Part shown: piece by piece, positions 52,231-59,946 of the stretch | Numbering within the stretch: position 1 is the first letter of the stretch | How the letters are laid out: each line of letters opens with the position of its first letter | Assembly: GCF_025753795.1 (NCBI RefSeq) | Contig: NZ_JAOWPS010000005.1 | Location: 1 to 64,000 of the forward strand | Reading direction: 5' to 3' | DNA length: 64,000 nt | Origin: Mesorhizobium sp. YC-39 | Lineage (GTDB): Bacteria > Pseudomonadota > Alphaproteobacteria > Rhizobiales > Rhizobiaceae | Program-made: the position numbers and the translations under genes | Notes under the pieces: generated by a model | Told to the model about the DNA's origin: nothing | The model's input: the letters and a program-made list of their open reading frames with translations, nothing else | The model's database searches: none

Positions 52231-54813
52231 CTAGGTCCGCATCTTCTCGCCACTCGGATCGAAAGGCGGCTCGACATTGATGCGGGCCGGGCGCCGGTGG
52301 CCGAGGATCTCGATCTCGAACAGTCCTGCACTCTCGTCCTCGGCAAGGGCCGCCGGCACATAGCCCTGCGCCATCGACTTCTGGACATAGTGCGCGTAGC
52401 CGCCGGAGGTGACCCAGCCGACCACGCGCCAGTCACCATCGACAATGCCGCGTACGGCCGAGGCGCCTTGCGCGGCCTTCGAGCCACGCACTTCCTTGCC
52501 TGAGGTGTCGAAGCGCGGCGCGCCGTAGCCATGCGGCTTTTCCACCGTGCCATAGTCCTTGCTGACCTTGGCCCAGATCGGCTCGTCGCCCATCACATCG
52601 GCGTCGGCCGCGTCGACGAAGAAGGAGACGCGGCGCAGTTTTGGACCTTCCGCCTGTTCCTTGGCGGCGGCCTCGCGGCCGATGAAATCGTTCTTCTCCA
52701 GTTTGATGAAGCGGTCCATCGAGCCTTCGAACGGACCGTAGATCGGGCGCAGTTCGCGGAACCAGGTCGGGAAGTTCTTTTCGAGGCGCATCGACAGCAG
52801 AGCGCGCATGCCGAAATCGACGAGGCCAAACTCCTCGCCGGCCTCCTTGATCGCATGATAGACGAGGCGCTGATAGGCCGGCGCCATCCAGATCTCGTAG
52901 CCAAGGTCGCCGGTGTAAGTGATGCGATTGACCATGCAGGGCGCGCCGCCGACGGCCATCTCGCGGAAATCCATGAAGCGGAAGGCCTTGGTCGAGATGT
53001 CGACATCGACGAGCTTCTGCAGCAGGTCGCGGGATTTCGGTCCGGCGATCGAGAGACCGACAAGCGTCTGGTCGAAGCGGTGGATGCGCACGCTACCGTC
53101 CTTCGGCAGATGCTTCTCGAACCAGCGCATGTGGTATTTCTGCGCGGCGGACGAGCCCCAGATCATGAAGCGGTCCTCACCATCCCTTGGGCCGGCCTTG
53201 GCGATGGTGAAGTCGCCGATGAGCTTACCGAATTCGTTGATCATCGGCGTCAGCACGATGCGGCCGGTCTTCGGCATGCGGTTGGTCATCAGCCGGTTGA
53301 GGAAGTCTTCCGCTCCCGGTCCCGATACCTCGTATTTGGCGAAGTTGGCGATCTCGGTGACGCCGACCTTGTCGCGCGTGGCGCGCACTTCCTCGCCGAT
53401 CGGGTCGAAGTCGTTTGAGCGATGGAAGGAGACGATGTCCTTCGGCTCCTTGCCCTTCGGCGCGAACCAGAGCGGAGTCTCGAGACCCCAGCTATCACCC
53501 ATGACGGCGTTGTTGGCCAACATCGTGTCGTAGAGCGGGGTCGTTTGCGCCGGCCGCGCGGCCGGCAATTCCTCATTGGGGAAGCGGATCGAGAAGCGGC
53601 GCGAATAGTTCTCGCGCACCTTGGCGTTGGTGTAGCGAAGGCTTGCCCACTCGCCGAAGCGGGCCACGTCCATGCCCCAGACGTCGAAGCCGGGATCGCC
53701 ATGGACCATCCAGTTCGACAGCGCGAGACCGACGCCGCCGCCCTGGCTGAAACCGGCCATGACAGCGCAAGCGCACCAGAAATTGGTCAGGCCCTGCACC
53801 GGGCCGACGAGCGGATTGCCGTCGAGCGCGAAGGTGAAGGGGCCGTTGATGATCTGCTTGATGCCGGCCTTCTCGATGCCGGGGAAGTGCTTGAAGCCGA
53901 TTTCCAGGGATGGCGCGATGCGGTCAATGTCGGGCTGCAGCAGCTCATGGCCGAAATCCCAGGGCGTGTTGACCGGCGACCATGGCTTGCAGGCCTTCTC
54001 ATAGGTGCCGAGCAGGATGCCGTTGCGCTCCTGGCGGGTGTAGATCTCGCCCTTGAAGTCGAGCACGCCGATCATCTCGCGGCCGGTCGATTTGTTGAAT
54101 GCCTCGACCTCCGGCATCGGCTCGGTCAGCAGATACATATGCTCCATCGCCAGCACCGGCAGTTCGACGCCGACCATGCGGCCGATCTCGCGCGCCCACA
54201 GGCCGCCACAGTTGACGACGTGCTCGGCCTTCACCGTGCCTTGCTCGGTGACGACGTTCCAGGTGCCGTCGACCTCCTGCGTCAGTTCGACGACGCGGTT
54301 GCGCAGCACGATCTCGGCGCCGAGCTTTTTGGCCGCCTTGGAGTAGGCGATGGTTGTGCCGGAAGGGTCGAGATGGCCCTCGACCGGATCCCACATGGCG
54401 CCGACGAAGTTGGTCTCGTCCATCAGCGGGAACATCGCCTTGGCCTCGGACGGCGTGATCAGCTCGGTGTCCATGCCGAGATAGCGGCCCTTGGCGTGGG
54501 CAAGACGCAGGAAATCCATGCGCTCCGGCGTATCCGCCATCATCACACCGCCGGTCAGATGCAGCGAGCAGGACTGGCCGGAAATCTCCTCGATCTCCTT
54601 GTAGAGCTGCACCGTGTAGGCCTGCAATTTGGCGACGTTGGGGTCGCCGTTCAGCGTGTGGAAGCCGCCCGCCGCATGCCAGGACGAACCGGAGGTGAGC
54701 TCCGAGCGCTCGATCAGCATGATGTCGGTCCAGCCGGCCTTGGCCAGATGATAGAGCACCGAGCAGCCGACGACACCGCCGCCGATGACAACTGCTTTGA
54801 CGTTGGATTTCAT
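52231..54813 (-). CDS. Dimethylglycine dehydrogenase-like FAD/GcvT protein
   Basis: 860 aa, normal for DMGDH/SDH. The FAD motif is VVIGGGVVG (8-16). The covalent-flavin histidine lies in SGSSWHAAGG (His46). The C-terminal GcvT/THF half includes GPGAEDFLNRLMTNRMPK, LSIAGPKSRDLLQ and ITYTGDLGYEIWM. It should oxidise dimethylglycine or a related N-methyl amino acid and give methylene-THF. It lies between mttB paralogue 2 (93-nt gap with a hairpin) and the PMT gene. Compared with the FAD/GcvT protein at 16104, it keeps the canonical GxGxxG. Confidence 0.88.
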   Translation of the reverse strand: MKSNVKAVVIGGGVVGCSVLYHLAKAGWTDIMLIERSELTSGSSWHAAGGFHTLNGDPNVAKLQAYTVQLYKEIEEISGQSCSLHLTGGVMMADTPERMDFLRLAHAKGRYLGMDTELITPSEAKAMFPLMDETNFVGAMWDPVEGHLDPSGTTIAYSKAAKKLGAEIVLRNRVVELTQEVDGTWNVVTEQGTVKAEHVVNCGGLWAREIGRMVGVELPVLAMEHMYLLTEPMPEVEAFNKSTGREMIGVLDFKGEIYTRQERNGILLGTYEKACKPWSPVNTPWDFGHELLQPDIDRIAPSLEIGFKHFPGIEKAGIKQIINGPFTFALDGNPLVGPVQGLTNFWCACAVMAGFSQGGGVGLALSNWMVHGDPGFDVWGMDVARFGEWASLRYTNAKVRENYSRRFSIRFPNEELPAARPAQTTPLYDTMLANNAVMGDSWGLETPLWFAPKGKEPKDIVSFHRSNDFDPIGEEVRATRDKVGVTEIANFAKYEVSGPGAEDFLNRLMTNRMPKTGRIVLTPMINEFGKLIGDFTIAKAGPRDGEDRFMIWGSSAAQKYHMRWFEKHLPKDGSVRIHRFDQTLVGLSIAGPKSRDLLQKLVDVDISTKAFRFMDFREMAVGGAPCMVNRITYTGDLGYEIWMAPAYQRLVYHAIKEAGEEFGLVDFGMRALLSMRLEKNFPTWFRELRPIYGPFEGSMDRFIKLEKNDFIGREAAAKEQAEGPKLRRVSFFVDAADADVMGDEPIWAKVSKDYGTVEKPHGYGAPRFDTSGKEVRGSKAAQGASAVRGIVDGDWRVVGWVTSGGYAHYVQKSMAQGYVPAALAEDESAGLFEIEILGHRRPARINVEPPFDPSGEKMRT

Positions 54814-54859
54814 AAAGTTAGGTCCGTTTTTGTGTAAACTGAATCAGTTGATTGTCAGC

Positions 54860-54889
54860 GATGACTCCGCACCCCGACGCGAAGTCATC
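54860..54889 (-). other. Intercistronic stem-loop between mttB paralogue 2 and DMGDH-like gene
   Basis: GATGACT pairs with AGTCATC, and inner CGC with GCG after one mismatch, closing a hairpin of about 11 bp. Without a U-run it is more likely an mRNA-processing or stabilising element than a terminator. Confidence 0.5.
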
Positions 54890-54906
54890 GTGTTGCCGAG
54901 TGTCGG

Positions 54907-56484
54907 TCAGAAATCAGTCGGGGCGCCGCCTTCGGCGCGGCGCTTTTCGACGAAGGCGTTGAGTTCTTCGCGAATGGCCGGGTCCATGTAAGGCTCCTCA
55001 TAGGAAGCCAGCCGTTCCTTCCACACCTTGTTGGCCTTTTCGAGTGCCGTCGGCGATCCGGCTTCCGCCCAGTTCTCGAAATTGCGCCAGTCGGAAAGGA
55101 TCGGCGCGTAGAAGGCGGTCTTGTAGCGATCCTGTGTGTGCTGGGTGCCGAAGAAATGGCCGCCTGGTCCGACTGACTGGATGGCGTCGAAGCCGAGCGC
55201 CTCTTCGGAAAGGTCGAGCGGGGTCAGGAACTCCGCCACCATCTGCAACAGGTCGATGTCCAAAATGGTCTTCTCATAGGAGCAGCGCAGGCCGCCTTCG
55301 AGCCAGCCGGCCGCATGCATCATCAGATTGCCACCGCCCTGGATGGCGCCCCATAGCGAAAAGACGCTCTCATAAGCCGCCTGCGCGTCGACCGTGTTGG
55401 CGGCACAGGTGTTGGAGGTGCGGTAGGGGATGTTGTAGCGGCGGGCGAGCTGGCCGCCGACCAGCTGCGCCTTCATGTATTCCGGCGTGCCGAAAGCGGG
55501 CGCGCCGGATTTCATGTCGACGTTCGAGGTGAAGCCGCCATAGCCGACAGGCGCGCCCTTCTTCACCATTTGCGCAAAGGCTATGCCGGACAGCGCTTCT
55601 GCATTCTGCTGCACCAGCGCGCCGGCGATGGTCACCGGAGCCATGGCGCCTGACAGGGTGAACGGCGTCACGATGACGACTTGGCCCTTGCTCGACATCT
55701 GGATGATGCCTTCCATCATCGGCACATCGAGCTTGAGTGGCGAATTGGTGTTGATGATGGTGAAGACCGACGGCTGCTCAAGCAATTGCTCGTGGCTGAC
55801 GCCGCGCGCGATGCGGGTGATCTCGATGCCGTCGACATTGCGCTCCTTGCCGAGCGAATAGATGTGGAACACCTTGTCGGTCAGCGTGGCGAGATCGCGG
55901 ATGCATTCGAGGTGGCGCACCGAAGGGTGGATGTCGATCGGCTCGACCGGATAGCCGCCGGTGCAGTTCAGGATGTTGTGCATCTGCGCGAGCTTGAGGA
56001 AATTGCGGTAGTCCTGCTGGTTGCCCGGCCGGCGGCCGCGATCGATATCGGAGCAGTTGGGCGCCGACGCCATCATCGAGATGATCAGATTGTCGCCGCC
56101 AAAGCGCACATTGTGCTCCGGATTGCGGGCATGAATGGTGAATTCCGACGGGCAATGCGAAACCAGCTCGAGGATCATGTCGCTGTCGAAGCGCACGCGC
56201 TCGCTGCCTTCGCGGACATCGGCGCCATGCGCCTTCATGATGCTGCGGGCTTCGTCGTGCAGCACGTCGACACCGATCTCCCTTAGCACCCGCAAGGAAG
56301 CGAGGTGGATCGATTCGAGCTCGTCGTCGGAAACCAGCCTGGTCGGCGTCAGCGGGATTTTCAACTGCCGGAAAGGCGGCTGTTCGAACGCCGCGGAGCC
56401 GCCGGCGCGCTTGCCTGCGCGGCCGCCGCGACGGGCGCGATCGGTTGCCAATGGCGGTTCGGCGGGGTGAAGGGCGGCGGTCAT
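54907..56484 (-). CDS. MttB-family quaternary amine:corrinoid methyltransferase, paralogue 2
   Basis: 525 aa. The start at 56484 (MTAALHPAEPP) has GAGG upstream. The TIM-barrel signatures parallel paralogue 1: INTNSPLKLDVPMMEG, TLSGAMAPVTIAGALVQQNA, GAPAFGTPEYMKAQLVGGQL and MHAAGWLEGGLRCSYEKT. There is no in-frame amber. The N-terminal about 55 residues are an Arg/Gly/Ala-rich extension (RARRGGRAGKRAGG). It shares only general similarity with paralogue 1, so the two probably differ in substrate. It is the first gene of the mttB-DMGDH-PMT-dddP run, so its methyl-donor product may be the substrate of DMGDH. Confidence 0.88.
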   Translation of the reverse strand: MTAALHPAEPPLATDRARRGGRAGKRAGGSAAFEQPPFRQLKIPLTPTRLVSDDELESIHLASLRVLREIGVDVLHDEARSIMKAHGADVREGSERVRFDSDMILELVSHCPSEFTIHARNPEHNVRFGGDNLIISMMASAPNCSDIDRGRRPGNQQDYRNFLKLAQMHNILNCTGGYPVEPIDIHPSVRHLECIRDLATLTDKVFHIYSLGKERNVDGIEITRIARGVSHEQLLEQPSVFTIINTNSPLKLDVPMMEGIIQMSSKGQVVIVTPFTLSGAMAPVTIAGALVQQNAEALSGIAFAQMVKKGAPVGYGGFTSNVDMKSGAPAFGTPEYMKAQLVGGQLARRYNIPYRTSNTCAANTVDAQAAYESVFSLWGAIQGGGNLMMHAAGWLEGGLRCSYEKTILDIDLLQMVAEFLTPLDLSEEALGFDAIQSVGPGGHFFGTQHTQDRYKTAFYAPILSDWRNFENWAEAGSPTALEKANKVWKERLASYEEPYMDPAIREELNAFVEKRRAEGGAPTDF

Positions 56485-56689
56485 GACAGGCCTCGTACGC
56501 TGCGATAGTGCGGCGGCATAATGGACCGCCGGCTGTTCAGCCATTGCGGAGGCGGCGACCACTAGGGCGAGGGAAGCGACATGCCGAAAGGGCAGCTGGA
56601 CGATGCGGGTGCCGCAACGTGAAACGCGTTACAGTTCTGTCTTTTACTTCTGACATACTTTCTTGTTGGGCACCTTTGAGGGGATCGCG

Positions 56690-58597
56690 ATGCCAGACGT
56701 CATCAAAGTGCGTGCTGCGACAAACAACGAAGTTGCGTTCCTGTCATGGGATCTCGACGGGATGATCCCGGGCTGTCTCGGCTTCGAGATCGTGCGCCTC
56801 TATCCCGACACCGGCGAGGAGCGTTGCCTGGCGTCGTGGGTGCCGTTCAAGGGTCAGCGCAATCCAAGGTGGATCCCACAGGACACCGGCGTATGGCCGG
56901 TGCAAAAGACATTCTGGCGCGACCTTACCGTGCGCCGCCGGCGCGACAGCCTCGGCGTCAGGCCGCAAGGCGAGATGATCGCCTACCGTGTGCGCCCGGT
57001 CGGCGACATGAAGCCGGGCCTCGACCCAGTGCCGGTGCGCCCGAATCAGGTCGTCGAAGGCAAGCCCGCCTATACCGGACCGGCGCGGCCGCTTGGCTAT
57101 CTCGGCCAGGGCGCCGTCAGCCCGCCGATCTTTCTCGGGCAGATGTTCGGCAAGGCGCGGGTCGCTTTCACCAATGGCGTGCTGTCGACACAATGGATGT
57201 CGCGCGCCCTCGAGGACGCCGGCATCAAGGTCGGGCAGCGCGACAAGATCAGGGCCGAACTCGAGCGCCCCGGCAGCGAGATACGCGCCTATCTGCATGG
57301 CGACGTGCCGGATGTGCTCACCAGCCTGATGAAACGGGCCAAGGACGAGGGCGGCACTGTCAGGCTTGCACTTTATGAGCTTGGCGACGACGAGCTCTGC
57401 GACGCGATCATCGACGCCAAGGATGTCGTCGACGTCATCCTCGCGAATTCGGGCAGGGACGACCAGACCAAGGCTTGGGATGCCGGCAACGCACCTTTCA
57501 GAAAGCGGTTGCGCGACGCCGGCGTCACGCTGACCGATCGTCTGTTCAACAACAACCATATCGGCCACAACAAATTCGCCGTCTACCGCGATGCGCAAGG
57601 CGATGCGCAGGCGGTCATGACGGGCAGCACCAACTGGACCTCGACAGGCATTTGCGGGCAGACCAACAACGCCTTCATCCGTGACGACCCTGCGATGGCC
57701 AAGGTGTTCGATGCCTATTGGGAGCGCATGAAGGCCGACGTGTTCCCGCCGCCGGCCAGCGAAAGCGCGGCCGGTCGTGTCGCCCAGACGCAAGGCGTGC
57801 CGTTCCGCAGGGAAAACCATATGCCAAACCCGCTGAACGGCGCCACGGTGGCGCTGGACGGCATGACGGTATGGTTTTCGCCGAACGATCCCGACCGTAA
57901 CAAGAAGGATATCTCGGTGCGGCCGGTCGACCTTGCGGACGTTTTCGCCAGGATCAAGGCGGCGAAGCGCGCGGTGCTCTTCCTGGTGTTCAATCCTTCG
58001 CGGCTTGGCGAAAATTCGATCGTCGACCAGGCCGTCGCGGCAGCCATGGCGGATCCGAATCTGATCGTGCAAGGCGCGATCAGCGACCCCACTGCCATGC
58101 CCAACTACGTTGCCCCGACCAAGGATCCTGTCACCCACAAATCGAACAAGGACGGCAAGTCGCCTTTCGTCTTTCCGGAAAAGGTCTGGGAGGCGCCGAA
58201 CGTCTCCATCGTCAGGGCGGCAAATCTCACCGGCGCCACGGTCGCGCGCGACTTCCAGGCAGAGGTGCTGACCGTCGGCCACGCGATCGTGCACGACAAG
58301 ATCGTGATCATCGATCCGATGGAAGACAACGCCACTGTCATCACCGGCAGCCACAATCTCGGTTACAAGGCGTCCTACGAGAATGACGAGAATTTGGTGA
58401 TCGTCGAAGGCGACAAGACGTTTGCCGCAGCCTATGCAGTACACATGCTCGATGTGTTCGACCACTACAAGTTCCGCGCCTGGCGCCGGACCATCGGAAA
58501 GGGACCTTCGGACAATGACGGGCTCTCCATCGACGACAAGTGGCTGAAGCCTTACGCGGACGGCAAGAAGGGAGCGATTGCCCGCTATTTTCCCTAG
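56690..58597 (+). CDS. Phospholipase D-like protein with two PLD motifs
   Basis: 635 aa. The start at 56690 has GAGGGG upstream. Motif 1 is HNKFAVYRDAQGDAQAVMTG with STNW. Motif 2 is HDKIVIIDPMEDNATVITGS, a good HxKxxxxD. The first 160 residues are a separate domain with an Ile/Trp-rich start (VAFLSWDLDGMIPGCLGFEI). No signal peptide is seen. The substrate could be a phospholipid or nucleic acid; PLD-type effectors also look like this. Confidence 0.85.
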   Translation: MPDVIKVRAATNNEVAFLSWDLDGMIPGCLGFEIVRLYPDTGEERCLASWVPFKGQRNPRWIPQDTGVWPVQKTFWRDLTVRRRRDSLGVRPQGEMIAYRVRPVGDMKPGLDPVPVRPNQVVEGKPAYTGPARPLGYLGQGAVSPPIFLGQMFGKARVAFTNGVLSTQWMSRALEDAGIKVGQRDKIRAELERPGSEIRAYLHGDVPDVLTSLMKRAKDEGGTVRLALYELGDDELCDAIIDAKDVVDVILANSGRDDQTKAWDAGNAPFRKRLRDAGVTLTDRLFNNNHIGHNKFAVYRDAQGDAQAVMTGSTNWTSTGICGQTNNAFIRDDPAMAKVFDAYWERMKADVFPPPASESAAGRVAQTQGVPFRRENHMPNPLNGATVALDGMTVWFSPNDPDRNKKDISVRPVDLADVFARIKAAKRAVLFLVFNPSRLGENSIVDQAVAAAMADPNLIVQGAISDPTAMPNYVAPTKDPVTHKSNKDGKSPFVFPEKVWEAPNVSIVRAANLTGATVARDFQAEVLTVGHAIVHDKIVIIDPMEDNATVITGSHNLGYKASYENDENLVIVEGDKTFAAAYAVHMLDVFDHYKFRAWRRTIGKGPSDNDGLSIDDKWLKPYADGKKGAIARYFP

Positions 58598-58683
58598 CAT
58601 CTGCTGCGGGGCCGTGAGGCTGGAGCAAGCGGTTTTTGCCCGCGGAGCTTACGGCCATCGAGGCGACCCGCTAAGGCTGCCCG

Positions 58684-59844
58684 ATGGATGTGGTGGAAAA
58701 AAGCGGCGACGAGCCGATGCAGTGGGCGGCGATCACCGGCGTGATCGCGACCGTCTCGGTGTTCGCCATCGCACAAGGGCTCTCCTATCCGCTGCTGAGC
58801 TTCATCCTGCAGCGACAGGGCATTTCGCCGGCCATGATCGGGCTGTCGGCGGCGATGACGCCGATCGGCTTCATCGTTTCGTCACCGCTGATCCCAGCTT
58901 TGGCGCGCCGGTTCGGGGCAGGGCGCACGGCGCTCACCTGTGCCGCCCTTTCGGCGATCGTGCTGGCGCTGATCGGCTGGACGCAGAACGTCTATCTGTG
59001 GTTCCCGCTGCGCTTCCTGATCGGCGTTGTGACCAACCCGCTTTATGTGCTGAGCGAGATCTGGGTGATCGCGTTGGCGCCGCCGGCACGCCGCGGCCGT
59101 GTCATGGGCGTCTATTCCACGATCATTTCGGCCGGTTTCGCGGCAGGTCCGCTTTGCCTGCTTGCCGTCGGCACGGAAGGCTGGCCGCCCTTCCTCGTCG
59201 GCATTGCCGCTTTCGTCTTCTGCGGCGCCTGCCTTGCCCTGGTGCTGCAACGGCTGCCCAAGGTCGACGAGGCTGGACACCGGGTTTCCGTGATGGGATT
59301 CATGCCGATGGCCTGGCTGCTGTTGTCGGCGGTCGTCGTCGCCGCCGGCTTTGAGCAAGGGGTGCTGGCGCTGCTGCCGGTCTACGGAACGCATTATGGC
59401 ATCGCCGAAGCCCGCATGTCGGCGCTGCTGTCGGTGATGATCGCCGGCAACATCGCCATGCAGGTGCCGCTCGGCCTGCTGGCGGAACGGCTGACGGCGC
59501 GTCTGGTGCGCTTCATCTGCGTGTCGCTGACCGTGCTCGGATGCGCGCTGTTGCCGCTTCTCATCGAAACGCCGCTGATCTGGCCATGCGTCTTCATCTG
59601 GGGGGCGGTGTCCTACGGCATCTATACGATGTCGATCATCGAGCTTGGCGAACGCTTCACCGGCTCGGCGCTGGTCGCCGGCAACGCCGCCTTCTCGCTG
59701 ATGTGGGGTGTCGGTGGCATCCTCGTCCCGCCGCTCACCGGCGGCGTCATGGACATCATCGGCGTGTCCGGCCTGCCGATCACGCTGGGCGCCATCTGCC
59801 TGGCGCTGGCGGTCATGACTGTCGTGCGGCGGCGCATGGTGTAA
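58684..59844 (+). CDS. Major facilitator superfamily transporter
   Basis: 386 aa with 12 predicted helices. The loop 2-3 region is PALARRFGAGRTAL and the first half includes LRFLIGVVTNPLYVLSEIWV. The overall pattern is YcaD-like. There is no clue about the substrate. It is 87 nt after the PLD gene and may be cotranscribed. Confidence 0.85.
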   Translation: MDVVEKSGDEPMQWAAITGVIATVSVFAIAQGLSYPLLSFILQRQGISPAMIGLSAAMTPIGFIVSSPLIPALARRFGAGRTALTCAALSAIVLALIGWTQNVYLWFPLRFLIGVVTNPLYVLSEIWVIALAPPARRGRVMGVYSTIISAGFAAGPLCLLAVGTEGWPPFLVGIAAFVFCGACLALVLQRLPKVDEAGHRVSVMGFMPMAWLLLSAVVVAAGFEQGVLALLPVYGTHYGIAEARMSALLSVMIAGNIAMQVPLGLLAERLTARLVRFICVSLTVLGCALLPLLIETPLIWPCVFIWGAVSYGIYTMSIIELGERFTGSALVAGNAAFSLMWGVGGILVPPLTGGVMDIIGVSGLPITLGAICLALAVMTVVRRRMV

Positions 59845-59946
59845 GCAAGCCGCTATCGGCCGATAACGCTGCATCGCCATCTTGAATGTGGACGCTTGCA
59901 ACGCGATGTAGGCAAGGCCACCTGACAATGCTTTCGGAGACTGTTC

